This document shows, one piece after another, positions 20,210 to 31,220 of a stretch of DNA of 64,000 bases; the first letter of the stretch is position 1, and each line of letters starts with the position of its first letter. Below the pieces are notes generated by a model, which worked only from the letters and a program-made list of their open reading frames with translations, made no database searches and was not told the origin of the DNA. Source of the stretch: Catonia carolina (lineage: Eukaryota; Arthropoda; Insecta; Hemiptera; Achilidae); contig JAQMRL010000001.1 in the NCBI GenBank assembly GCA_035578175.1, positions 45,345,553 through 45,409,552 on the forward strand. The letters run 5' to 3'. Made by a program: the position numbers and the translations under genes.

Positions 20210-21395
20210 TATACTTAATTCCTGATTTAAAATAATATTTTTAATAATTTACACTGTTTTCAGTACTTTGATTTGTTTACAAATTTAACTCTGTTGAATT
20301 TTTATGACAGAATTAAAGAATGCATTATGCTTATTCATGTTTTATTAATAAGGTTTAACGCCCGTTCTTTGTCTTCTAAGTTGTAAGGTGATATTTTAAA
20401 AAAGAAGCCGGTATTGTTCTTATTTAAGTTACATATAGTAGTTTTATTATTAATAAAGTTATTGTATCAATATATTTTTCATAATTACGTAACAATTCAT
20501 TAAAAACATGTAGTATTATTATGGTTGTGCACCGATGCGTACAATCTACTTGTATTTGTTTAAAATGTAATAAATAGCAGTTAAGTTTAATGTAAAAACT
20601 TACAATAGCTGTTCTTTTATTTAAATAATATGAACCAAATAACTGAAATTATAATAAAGATAATTCTATATTAATGTCTGTTCAAACACCTGTGTATGAC
20701 GCATCAGGCCTATTCATTTGTTATATGAACATGATCTTAGTAATAAATGCAATTTTTTTCTCACTGCTAATCCCAATGTCACGAACACTTCTTGTGTTTC
20801 CTGCTAATTAAGATGCAATCTTGAAATTAGTTTTTGACCTTCATGGAATAATTATTACATTGTTAGTAGGAGGTTATGTCGGGTTCTTAATGTTGATTTG
20901 TAACAATGTACTATCTACTTACATGTTGTTATTCTGACAATTTTATTACAGGATTTATGCTAAATCATAACTCAATCATACTGAAATGTTGAGTAAAGTC
21001 GCTACAGAGTATGTAGGTGGGTTATGATAATTTAATTACCTGATTTTTTTAGAATGTTGTCGGTATTATTTTAACATCTGCACAAAGGGTCAATTTTGTT
21101 CAAGATCGTTACCTAAGTAGTACTAAATTAAGGAAAACTTACCGGAAATGAAAACTTTAGTACATTTAAGTAATTTAAGCATTGGAGAAGGTTAAGTTTA
21201 AGTATTGGTTATTGCAACTTACCTCCGAGTTTTGTTTTCTATCCATTTTAGTTTTAGAAGTTATGTTTTACTTAAATATTTTTTCTGGGATTGATGAAAG
21301 AAGCTATTCAAATTATCACACGGACATTTATCGTTCAACTACTGTATCCTCAGTGGGCGTTGGTGATCACATGTCCACTTTTTAATTACGTATGA
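20210..21395. other. AT-rich gap
   Basis: It contains a 67-codon frame (21182-21385) with no family resemblance. No simple repeats of note. Confidence 0.5.
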
Positions 21396-21399
21396 ATAA

Positions 21400-21800
21400 A
21401 CTCGACAGCGTAAGCTACTGCGTACACACGGCGAACTTGAGTTAGCGCTTTGTCCACCACCACCTGAACCAGCTGCGCAGCCACGCCGCCGGATGTCTAC
21501 GTTTAATATCCTGTGAAACCTCGACCCCTTACCAAAACTCCCTTACATTACACCCATCTTCCATCCTGATGACCCCCGTCTACTCAGTTTTCCTAATGCA
21601 CTAACCGTCATCCTTTCTGCGCCAACCAACGAATCCGAATCTTATTTTAAATGATAAATAAAAGCAAAAAAAAAATTAATGAATAAAAACCCCTAACCAC
21701 TAGACGGCTAAGCAGCGATACTGCCGCCTTGCCTCTACCGGCCAGTTAGACTAATCCTGGACACACCAATAGTCACTGGGAGGAACCCGTTCTTTTCTCC
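21400..21800. other. GC-richer unassigned segment
   Basis: 21410-21640 and 21690-21790 stand out from the AT-rich background (for example ccacgccgccgg near 21480, and tgccgccttgcctctaccgg near 21720). An A-run at about 21666-21676 separates them. They could be an unrecognised SINE or LINE end; the piece ccaccacctgaaccagctg is not translated into anything I know. Confidence 0.4.
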
Positions 21801-21906
21801 AATTCTTCCAACTCGGTGTCAAACTGAAGATTTTTAAAAAACTATTGAAGTGAGACCAGTCCATTATATCAGGTTTCTGAGCCAGAGTTTTCATTGTCGT
21901 CTAGGA

Positions 21907-22492
21907 CTCAAATTCGATTTTTCCATGCAAATTCAGCTTCAATAAATTGTATTTTCTTCCCCATGATATGTATAAAGTAAACATTTTTCTTTTCTTGACA
22001 ATGCTCAGAATCTCTCTCTCCCCCTCCTTTTATCTCTTTCCCCATTCGCTTTGATATTCTGTTGTTTGTTACATGGTGCGTCCAGGTAACTCAGCATTCA
22101 TCAGTAGCATCATAATTTCAAGTGCTTTACAATTCATCGTACGGACTATGCACATGTGGTTCCAAATGTAACAAGCCGTATAAAATGTAGACTCGATTTT
22201 TCCCTGAAAATCTAGCTTCAATAAATCATGTTTTCCTCCCTTCGCATTATATGTATAAAGTAAGAATTTTTCTTTCTTGACAATGCTCAGCATTTCTTTC
22301 TTCTTCCCCCCCCCCCCCACGGTCACTACATTCTCTACAATATTCTTTTGTTTGTTACATGGTGCAACCAAAAAACTCAGCATTCATTGGTAGCATCACA
22401 TTTTCAAGGGCTCAGCAATGTCATCGTACGAACCGCACACATTTAGAAGAACACATTGTTCAAAATGTAACAAGCCGTTTTAAATTACGCTT
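21907..22492 (+). repeat. Two-unit tandem duplication, about 285-300 bp
   Basis: Unit 1 (21907-22188) and unit 2 (22189-22492) share, in order: actc..gatttttcc, agcttcaataaat, atatgtataaagta, cttgacaatgctcag, ttgtttgttacatggtgc, ctcagcattcat, gtagcatca, tcgtacg, and aaatgtaacaagccgt. They are considerably diverged. A 12-13 base C-run lies in unit 2 (about 22307-22319), replacing a CT-rich run in unit 1. A minus-strand 104-codon frame across this area is accidental. Confidence 0.8.
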
Positions 22493-22494
22493 TT

Positions 22495-24970
22495 TCACAA
22501 TGCTTGTTAATTAAACGTTTATAAAATTTAATTCGACTTAGCTTTATAACGAACTGTTGCCGTTAAATTACGATTGATCGGTAGCTCATTATTTGTGAAA
22601 ATTTTCCAACTGTTTTGAAAACAAATTTATGCAAATGGAAAACAATATTTATGTATTTATAAATTTTGAATTCGGTTGATTTATTATGGTAAACCCGTGT
22701 GTCTACATAACCGCCAAATGACCTTTACCATTTCTCCATTATCAGAGCACAACCTACCTATCATCTTATCTTTCCCGGTGTGTATTTCACTGACATTTAA
22801 TTTCGTTCATAATTAGACAAACAAAATTACAAACCGTATAAAAGTAACCGGTTTATTACTTTATGTATGATAGCAATAATGGAGTACAAACAGTATTGTC
22901 TGTAGTGTATTGATTATTTTCTGTGTATTAACTTGTTTTTTTCGCGAATGAGTGAGATGGAACGGTGAGTGACTATTTGGAATTTTCCCGTGTGTGAACA
23001 AAATGCGGTGAAATTTTTCCAGAAATAGGAAGTACTTGAAAAACGTATAAAACTATATTTTTCATTCGTAAAACAGCCAGTATAATATTCATTCCATTCA
23101 TTTGTGTAAAAGTGGGAGAAATCAGCAGAATTGGGAGTGGCAATCGGAGAATATTCTATAATGGAAGAAGTACTTAAAAATCTCATTGACATCCTATACA
23201 GACCTGATAAACATATCTTCTCTGAATAAAAAACAAAATTTGCAATGGAATTCGAATAAAAGTTAAACAGAAGGCACTTGAAAAGAAACGTTGTATTATC
23301 CGCTCTTTCTGTGAACGTTTTTGTTGTTAGTTTTTTAAAAATGTGTTCTAATTATTGAAATTTAAGCATGTTACTCTTATTTTAGGTTGTACGAATTTTA
23401 TATTCTAATTTTTTATTAATTGTTGAATTGAATAGCGCCTCTGTGTTTGTTGGCCAGAATGTACATAATACACTTTATATTTAAATAAAATGCCTGTGCC
23501 GTTTGAAATTACTGTATATGGTTTTGAGTAAATTGATTTGTCTGTGAGATGAAAATATATATGCTAATGCGGTGTTCTTATATTAAAAACACATTCTTGA
23601 CTAAAACACCTGTTATCTACTCTCCATATTATATTATAAAAATAAAACAAAAATTTCAAGAATTATACTTTTTGGCTCTAAAATTTGCAGATTCCAACTA
23701 ATATCAAAAAATTGTATTTTAAAGTTATGTCTGATTTATCACGTTTACTTTTGGTCAAATTTTTCGGTTAATTTGAGAAAAATATTATTACATTTGTTAA
23801 TGCTTGTGTATTTCTTAGTAAATAAAATATAGTTATTGTTGCGAATTGAATAAATTGAATTCAATAAATATACTCTAATTTTCTTCATTCAGACGTGTTA
23901 CGTGATTATTTTTCAGGTAAAAAATTATCAAGTTCAATTGTAGACCTACCATATAAGAAAAATTTTACAGTTGCAAAAAATATTAGACTACATAAAATTA
24001 AAAATCAAACTCTAAATTAGTTTACGTGACGGTAGTTTCCTTTGGTACATTCCACACTCCATTCTCTTGGGTAATTAACCTTCAACGATTTCCTTAAATG
24101 CGTTTTTACAAGTAATTTTTCATTAAATAAAGTTTTATATAATAATATATTAATGCCATAAATATTTATGTGCTTTTAATAGTATATTTGTGGTTCTTAA
24201 AAATATACGAACACATTAAGAATGTTTTTATGTGAACAAAATTCGAGGTTGAAGATGATCTCGATTACTCTCGTGTAAAATATTTTGACTAGCGACTATG
24301 ACATTCTGCTACCATAATCTGAGGTTATGTAACCTTCATTTCTTTTTATTACTAATCCTTTACATTGTTATTAGTTAAGAAATTCTGGACAGTAAAATAT
24401 AGACTAATAAATATTTTAACTACATGTTACATTTTTAATTACAGTATTACATTTTTTATTGACTAAATTATGCGGTAATAAACCTTGAGATCAGTTTTTA
24501 TTACATTAAAATAGATATAAAATATCTTTGCATGACTGCATCTTTCAGTCAGGGCGTAAATATGCAATTTGCTTAACAAGTTAGAAGAAGTACATTTTCA
24601 TAACGCATAGTTGCGGTTTTTAATTGTAATAAGTTATTTTTTACTTAGTTTATTTTACTTCCGCTAGATGGCAGTCCATGTACATTATACAGTAGCAAGG
24701 AAGCGTGATATCGACAGTAGAATAATACAAAACTGGTGGTACAAATTGCGAATGAAAATAAATGAAACTATAAGCACACGTTGTAGTGATACGAAATTGA
24801 CTTTACAGCTGGTTCTGTTTATATTTTGGCTTATTGAAGTAAATGTAAATAAACCCAGCTGGTGGAAATAAAATATTAAAAAATAATTTAATTTTAAGAA
24901 AAGGTATAAACAAAATCGGGTTGCTAGGTGGCTAGGAAGTTGTTAAAGAGAATTGTAAGAATATTGAGTG
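22495..24970. other. Long AT-rich gap
   Basis: Frames of 92 (22914-23192, minus) and 67 codons (24668-24871, plus) are unsupported. No repeat family in this window matches it. Confidence 0.5.
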
Positions 24971-24976
24971 GGGCCT

Positions 24977-25430
24977 GGAGATCTAAAGGAAGGAGGAGGT
25001 CATCACATTCATGCGTAATTGTTCAAATTATATATTTAATATAAATACAAGAAGTAATATGAATTATGAATATTGAAATAAAGTAATAATTGTTTGTTTG
25101 ATATTTATATATTTATATTTCTACGCTTCAAATTTGACATACCTAAAGAGGAGTGTGACCTGGAGATCTAAAGGAGGAGGAGGTCATCACATTCAATCTC
25201 ATTTATTAAAACAGTATATATTAGAAGATAAATGTTAATATTTAAATGATGATAAATGATAAATGGTAAATGTATAATGTTAAATGTTAAAAGGAATATA
25301 CTCAATGTTCAAAGATTTGTTGGTTTCATTTTGTAGATATATTTCTACGCTTCAAATTTGGCATACCTAAAGTGGAGGTTGGAGATCTTAAAGGTACGGT
25401 ACGTAATCTTGTACGCGTAATTAAATAGAA
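24977..25430 (+). repeat. Satellite-like tandem repeat, about 2.5 units
   Basis: The block ggagatctaaaggaggagga begins at 24977 (with a small insertion), 25162 and 25381 (diverged). The block ttctacgcttcaaatttg.ca and catacctaaag precede the second and third occurrences. Spacings are 185 and 219 bases. Between them lie AT-rich spacers, one containing a degenerate aatgataaatg run (25240-25290). Confidence 0.8.
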
Positions 25431-25434
25431 AATG

Positions 25435-26000
25435 TTTTAATAATTGGGACAGAAAATGAATCAATATGATTGTAAATATAAAGAATACTGTTGTTTTTAA
25501 AATAAAATGACAATTAGTTTAATGAGATATATTTGTTATATTTCAACGTGTAATAATTACTCGAGAAAGGTACAAGCCTACCAATTTACAGAAACAATAT
25601 ACTGATACCAGAAGCAGAACTCGCTAAATGTTTTGGCATGCAACTTAACAAACTTTTGAATTAGAAATCACATTATAAAGAACAAGAAGAAACAACTAAA
25701 CACATAGATTTGTTTTTACTTCTCAAAATACTACTTACAATCAATCGGTTATTTTACTATAAGTAAAGTTTATAACTTTATATTACGCTCAATTGCGTAA
25801 CTCAATTTAAAAATCAACTGTAATTGGATTAATTTTCAATCTGGTTGTTAATACAAAATTTTGAGATTATTGTCGGCTAATTTGTTAATTAGCCCACAAT
25901 AATTAAGTCTGAAATTTTGGAACGTTTTAATCTGTGACAGTAGGGCTGTTATCTAAAAGTCTGATTGCCAAAAGATTAGCATGACGTTCAAGTCTGCCTT
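25435..26000. other. AT-rich gap
   Basis: A short inverted pair, ggctaatttgttaattagcc (25876-25895), is nearly self-complementary. Nothing else was noticed. Confidence 0.45.
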
Positions 26001-26002
26001 AA

Positions 26003-26786
26003 TTACCTTCTCTTGTCTATATGAATAAAATAGGAAGGAAAGTATTGTTTTCATGTCGATTTTTCGAAATCGAGTTTTCACCGGATCTACACGTTTTCAG
26101 ACCCCGTGAACTTAAAAAACATGATTTTAGTGATTGGTCTGTGTGTGAGTGTGTAAAAAGAATATCTCAAGAACGGAACATCGTACGAACTTAAAACTTT
26201 AAACTTAAGTTACCATTACTGGACCCGACACGAACATTTTAATCAAAATAGGTCAACCGGAAGTAGTAGTTTATTCGTGTGATTTTTCACATTTTTGCGA
26301 CTTTCTCAAAAACTGGTCCTACGATTTTTTTAAAAATCGCCTGGTTTACTAAATTGTCTATACTCTACAAGATAGGGTAGGCGCCATGTTTGATGAAATT
26401 CTTTGTGAGGCTGTTTTCACGTAAAAAATTGTTTTTTTTTAAGATTGCGGCTTTAGTATGCATTTTAGCGCAAAAATGTACGTAGTAAAAGTTGTAGAGA
26501 ATTTTAAATCCTACAACTTTTATTTGAAACATGTTTTTGTATATCGCTTAGTTTAGCGGTTATTAGCGATTTTCTGTTTTTCTCACGAAAACGTGTGAAT
26601 AATAGATTATTTTTAAGATTTCGGCCTTAGTATGTATTTTACGACTAAAGTGTATATAATCAAATTTATAAGAAATTAAAAGATCTACAACTTTTACTTC
26701 AAACATTTTTCTCTACAGAGCCTAGTTTAGCGTGGAAGAGTGATTTTCCGTATTTTTAAGTTGTGTGAGCGTTTCACACCAGATGT
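26003..26786 (+). mobile_element. Helentron-associated-like element, internally deleted copy
   Basis: The 5' end is diverged (accttctcttgtctatatga) but the following body (catgtcgatttttcgaaatc, aacggaacatcgtacgaac, ggtaggcgcc) matches the full copies. The GT tract is short (26139-26154). At the 3' end the body jumps from tgattttccgtatttttaag straight to ttgtgtgagcgtttcacacc, so the segment containing the 3' subterminal repeat GGCAAGAGAAAGT is deleted while the terminal hairpin is kept. Confidence 0.8.
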
Positions 26787-26789
26787 TTT

Positions 26790-27855
26790 TGTTTCGTTGT
26801 CGTATTTTGTCTAGGACATCTCATTTAACACTGCCACCTTGCAGCGTCTACAGTCGAAAATCTTAGAATTATTACTGACTCCCCTTTGTTCATAACTATT
26901 GACGTGATTCACCAAAAATTACATTTAAACAAATCATTTAAACTATTTTATTGAATACTAGATAAACGGTCAATACTTACTGTTAGTTTATTATGTGCGC
27001 TCAAGTTTAAAACTTAACCATCCGGCTGATTAAACAAATAAATACGATTTATTTAGATTATTCTGTTTTGCGTTAAGTGAAATTAGTGTAAAATTTTTAA
27101 CTAATTTTTTCTATAGAAAAATCGCGGGAAGAATGAAAAATGGCACCTTTTTTCAAATTTTGCCACGTACGTGACTTTGCTTGCGTGTAACTAAAACACC
27201 ACCCCTACCCATCGCGTTTAAATTTTACACATGCTAACCAATTCTAATTATTAATGATCTACAAAATTTCACAATTAACCTTTTCTAAGTTTGTATACAA
27301 ATTGTGAAACCATGATGTATCATGAAATACAAGCGGCATAGAAGCACTGGATAAAGCTTTATGTCTTCAAAAATTTAAATAGGCCTAGATAAGTTTTTCG
27401 GCAAAATGGCTTGTTTACCATACTACAATATTTAGTTGGAAACGTTTATTATTTTAAAAATACAGTACTTTTAATTAAATTAAAACAGTGAAGCTCGCTG
27501 TGTCAAATGCACAGTTCTTCCCTCTTTCGTAACGTTTTCATGTTGCCACTGTTCGGATACATTGTAAAATGTATTATCTTCTTTTCAGTTATTTACCTGT
27601 TTTCAATTTTTACCAGTTTTCAAAGCACTATTTCAATTTTAAAAACTCAATGGGACCTACTAAACAGGATGAGATAAATAAGACAATTATTAACGTACAG
27701 TGAAAATACGAGAAACAGCATCTGTTAGGCTCATTGGAATTTGTTTCTTTTAGCAACTACGGATATGACTTGCTTATAATTACTCATGGCTCAGTGAGTA
27801 TAGATATTTCAGGGGATTAATCTGTTCTAATTGAATATGTTATTTTTACATTGCT
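26790..27855. other. Gap without recognised elements
   Basis: It has slightly higher GC around 27170-27215 and 27480-27560. No frame or family match was seen. Confidence 0.45.
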
Positions 27856-27857
27856 AT

Positions 27858-27912
27858 TTATTTACATTGACACGATAAAGTCGCGTGATTGTTTCACACC
27901 GAATTTTTTATT
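27858..27912 (+). mobile_element. Helentron-associated-like element, 3' terminal fragment
   Basis: acattgacacgataaagtcg followed by cgtgattgtttcacaccga and a T-run aligns with the 3' end of the family (cattggcaagagaaagttgt, then the hairpin). Diverged; only about 50 bases are recognisable. Confidence 0.5.
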
Positions 27913-27914
27913 CC

Positions 27915-28250
27915 AATTAGAGTGATAGTTTGTATTATTACGAATAAAGATGCAATTCATAAATTGTAAATATTGTGCGATAATTAATTTTATATTCAAT
28001 TTCAAATGTTACGCATAATGAATTTTAAATTACTTTAAAAAATAATAAATTATATTGCGACTTTTATCATGTTACGCACGGTTTTCATAGTATATTTTGC
28101 ATTTAATTTAATAATTGTCAAAATAAATTATTAAAGTATAAAATAATTGTTATGGGCTTCCCTTCCTTGAGTCATATTCGTTCAAGAAAGTAACAGAAAA
28201 GAAGTTAATCAAAATTATCCACATATCGTATATATTTAAAAAATACACAT
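27915..28250. other. AT-rich gap
   Basis: Nothing recognised. Confidence 0.5.
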
Positions 28251-28252
28251 AT

Positions 28253-28285
28253 TCCACACACGCACACACACACGCACAAGCACAG
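28253..28285 (+). repeat. (CA)n microsatellite
   Basis: An imperfect CA/CG repeat directly adjoins the 5' edge of the LINE fragment that follows. Confidence 0.8.
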
Positions 28286-28760
28286 GCACAGCTAAATATC
28301 TTGGATTATATTTAGACAGACGTCTAAATTGGAGAACAGACATTCAGCGGAAATGAAAACAGCTAGACTTAAAATTCAAACAATCTTTCGGCTACTTGGA
28401 CCAAAATGAAAATTATCATTTCAGAACAAACTTGTAATTTATAAAACCATTTTCAAACCAGTCCGGACCTACGGTATTCAGTTGTGGAGCGCATCCAGTA
28501 AGCCAAAATTACAAATTATTCAGCTTCTTCAGTCATACGTGCTCTGGGTTCTAATAGCTGCGCCCTGGTACATTACAAATAACCACATTGGCAAAGACCT
28601 CTAAATTTCAACAGTTAAAGAATAAATTTTAAATTTTAGTATAGAATATGAAAACACGGCTTCAATATCTCAAAGATTATTTGACAATAAATTTACTGGA
28701 CAACAGTCGAAGGCTAAAACGGAGGTATCCGATAAACTTATTGGTTTGATAACTTATATT
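28286..28760 (+). mobile_element. Jockey-type LINE, 3' end
   Basis: Plus strand across frame changes: AKYLGLYLDRRLNWRTDIQR, LDLKFKQSFGYLDQN, KLSFQNKLVIYKTIFKPVRT, YGIQLWSASSKPKLQIIQLL, QSYVLWVLIAAPWYITNNHI, GKDL, STVKE, and finally YLTINLLDNSRRLKRRYPIN before TGA at 28747-28749. It matches the Jockey C-terminal half (YLGLHLDRRL.W, NKLLLYKTILKPVWTYGIQL, APWYVTN..IH.DL, TVKEEI, NLLDNSRRLKRR). Truncated at the 5' side; two or more stops and several shifts are present. Confidence 0.85.
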
Positions 28761-28804
28761 ACAACTATTGTTTTTTAACAATTTAGCATCGTTAATTATT
28801 GTAA

Positions 28805-28831
28805 TATATATATATATATATATATATATCT
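28805..28831. repeat. (TA)n microsatellite
   Basis: About 13 TA dinucleotides, shortly after the LINE stop codon. Confidence 0.9.
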
Positions 28832-28834
28832 ATC

Positions 28835-29495
28835 ATTCTCTTAGCATAACTTATTATTTTTTTAAAAAAAGATAATTCCACTGGGAGATAACTTTTCATG
28901 GCAATCATCTGTGTAATAAAAATATATTTATTGTTCTGTTAAATAAAGATTGTAAATAAATCAGTAAATAAAAAAATATGAATTAATAGAATAAGTACAA
29001 TTGCATTTGTTCATAAAAAGATATACCGTTGCGTGACATGTAACCATTCGTTCGTTAATATTTTCCTTATTTGCATTGTAAAAAGTTGTTCAGTAGTCAA
29101 CAGTTCCTCAATTTCATTCTTAAAAATCTCAGATCTCACTTTCTATAAATGTTTAAAATACATAAATAACTCGTTAGTCTTGTCACACGTTAAAAAAATA
29201 ACAATAGTTATATTTTTATACATTTTTATTATTAAAATTTCTGTTCTCATAATTTAAACTGTTTAAGTTTTCACGTTATTTAAAAATATAATTGAAACGA
29301 AATCAAATGTGATATGTAAATGTGATTAAAAAATTAGCAGAAGTAATTGAAGTGAGATACGGAATTATTATAATACGGATTACGGAATTATAAATATATT
29401 GTGATTTGCAGATCACACGGTGTTGTATTGAAAAGACCAGAGGGGTTTTCAATGCAATTAGTTCAGTTTTAAGAGCCATGACCTGACATCGGCCA
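28835..29495. other. AT-rich gap
   Basis: A 74-codon frame at 29033-29257 is hydrophobic and unsupported. Confidence 0.45.
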
Positions 29496-29499
29496 TCAA

Positions 29500-29835
29500 T
29501 ACACATACGGCTCCTCAGATGCTACGTGTTCTCTGTTCTTCTGTATGGTGTGGAGATTTGTACCTAGAGCAGGGCTACTGCACGCCGGCTTGAGGTATTT
29601 GAACTGTGCTTCCATAGGAGAATATTGAGAATTTTGTGGACGTAGAAAGTCACTAACGCTGAAGTTTTGTTGAGAATGAACAAGGGTCTGGAATTGGTCA
29701 AAATTGTTTAGTGTTTAAAGCTGCAGTACCTCGGGCATATCATGAGAAATCAAAAAAGACATGATCTACTGCCGCGCAGTCTGCAGGGCAAGATAGAGGG
29801 AAAGAAGAATGGGTGTCACAATGGGTGTCAAAAAT
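29500..29835 (+). mobile_element. LINE 3' fragment, YGVE / YLGHI family
   Basis: Plus strand: LRCYVFSVLLYGVEICT, a stop, SRATARRLEVFELCFHRRIL, RILWT, KVTNAEVLLRMNKGLELVKI, CLKLQYLGHIMRNQKRHDLL, LQGKIEGKK. It matches the insect LINE pattern (R)CYVWSVLLYGVE.WT, RLEAFE.W.YRR.LRI.WT, K.(Y)LGHI.R...Y.LL..I..GKIEGKRG.GRR. Three stops occur over about 100 codons. The C-terminus is lost near 29830. Confidence 0.8.
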
Positions 29836-29959
29836 TATAAAAATGTCACAGAAACTTTATTCCTTGTGTTCTTGTACAACATGACAATGTCATAAATTAT
29901 GTGCGATGATCAAACATAATTTTTAAGTTCGAACATTTTAATTTTTTTTTATCTTTTAT

Positions 29960-30425
29960 GACCAAAATGGATCACTTTATTCAAATTTAGAAAGCTTCTT
30001 CCTTTTCATACTCTTTAGCTTGATGTTCTGCCAGTATGCCTTCATTCGGGCTGATCTTGCTAGCCGAACTTCCTCTGAAACGACCGGTTTCTTCCTGCTT
30101 GGGTTTGTTATTCCATCTAATTTTGTTTCAAATCTTCTTTCCTTATTTCTTAAGATTTTTAATATTTCTTTGTTTTCTAAATCATCGAAAGTTAATCCAA
30201 GTTCGATCATGTCTTCTTTGACATTTAGGATCCATGCTCCTGATGTTAATATTGAAAAGAGTTTTCTAATCATCTTGTTTAAAATTCTGTCTTTAGGTGT
30301 TCTGATAAGATGTCCAAAAAAATATATCCTTTTCTTCCTTATTGTATCTGTTATGGGTTCGTTTTCTTTATAGACTTGTTCGTTTGTTAGAATTCTCCGT
30401 TGGCCATCTACTTTGTTTTAATTTT
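29960..30425 (-). mobile_element. LINE 3' fragment, FFGHL family
   Basis: Minus strand from 30425: KVDGQRRILTNEQVYKENEP, ITDTIRKRRIYFFGHLIRTP, KDRILNKMIRKLFSILTSGA, WILNVKEDMIELGLTFDDLE, NKEILKILRNKERRFETKLD, then VSEEVRLARSARMKAYWQNI and a stop at about 29977. This frame is open over more than 130 codons and ends naturally, so it is a relatively fresh copy. It belongs to the same broad type as 14480-14895 (FFGHL, EDL...GL...D, SEE....S.RMK.YW). 5'-truncated before the polymerase core. Confidence 0.85.
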
Positions 30426-30429
30426 TATT

Positions 30430-30860
30430 TTTATTATTGTAATATGTCAAATTTCTCTGAGATATTAGGATACAATACATAGATCTAATACAGTACATTA
30501 GATATAATACAGAGAACCAAAGACTAGGATGTTTAAATTAATAAGCATTTCAAGGACAATAAAGTTAAATATGACAAAAGTAATGAAATGGCGGAAGTGG
30601 GATGGGCAATATTGGAAGATTAAATGATTCTGATAAATTTATTCTAAGGAACGAGAACATCTGACAATACTTAAAGACCAATGTATTAATTCATGTGTGC
30701 TCTCTATACGAAGACAGAGTACGCAATTTAGATGTTCACCAAGGAGAATATTAGTAAAATAACAAACACACATAGTGTTAAGGAAAGATCTATGATAGAG
30801 TTAACATTGCGACATCAAACACTAAGCTAATGTATTAGATACTTTATCAAAGTGTAGGAC
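30430..30860. other. Gap without recognised features
   Basis: A short repetition of agat.taatacagtacattag (about 30480-30505) is visible. Nothing else. Confidence 0.4.
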
Positions 30861-30865
30861 ATAGT

Positions 30866-30945
30866 ACAAAACAAAATCTGGTGTGACACACTCACACGAC
30901 TTTCTCTTACCAATGTGAATAATTTAAAGTATAATCTATGTTTCA
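30866..30945 (-). mobile_element. Helentron-associated-like element, 3' terminal fragment
   Basis: The plus strand shows aatctggtgtgacacactca then cacgactttctcttacca, the complement of the family's 3' subterminal repeat and hairpin (GTGTGAGTGTGTCACACCAGATT on the minus strand in two adjacent parts). About 80 bases are present. It shows that the 3' end alone can be found without the body. Confidence 0.65.
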
Positions 30946-30985
30946 TCGTGAGTAAACATGATTCGTCTATGTCTTCCTATGTTTT

Positions 30986-31147
30986 GCCGGCCGCGTTGGC
31001 GATGTTGGTAACGTGCTCGCCTCTCATCACGCGGTCTTGGGTTCGAATCCCACTCGGGCATGGCATTTTTTCATACGTTACAAAAAATTCATTTCATCCT
31101 TCGCCGTCTGCATTAGCAGCAATTTGCAAAACAGTCGGACGTTAAAC

Positions 31148-31148
<1 letters not shown>
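30986..31148 (+). mobile_element. tRNA-derived SINE family A, full copy
   Basis: It begins gccggccgcgttggcgatgt with an A-box-like ttggtaacgtgc and a B box ggttcgaatccc (RNA polymerase III internal promoter). The body is gcatttt..catacgttacaa and tcatttcatccttc, and the tail module is GTCTGCATTAGCAG..ATTTGC.AAACAGTCGGACGTTAAACC. A 69-base A-run follows. ORFs called across this copy are not genes. Related copies: 45593, 56200, 60421 (+), and 49222 (-). Confidence 0.85.

Positions 31149-31217
<69 letters not shown>
31149..31217 (+). repeat. Poly(A) tail of 69 A
   Basis: An uninterrupted A-run follows the SINE at 30986-31148. Such a long pure tail indicates a recent insertion, or it may be extended or shortened by sequencing error. 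Confidence 0.9.

Positions 31218-31219
<2 letters not shown>

Positions 31220-31220
<1 letters not shown>

Noticed and set aside
24977..25430. CRISPR-like repeat array
   Set aside because: Too few units, diverged repeats, irregular spacing, and a eukaryotic transposon-rich context.
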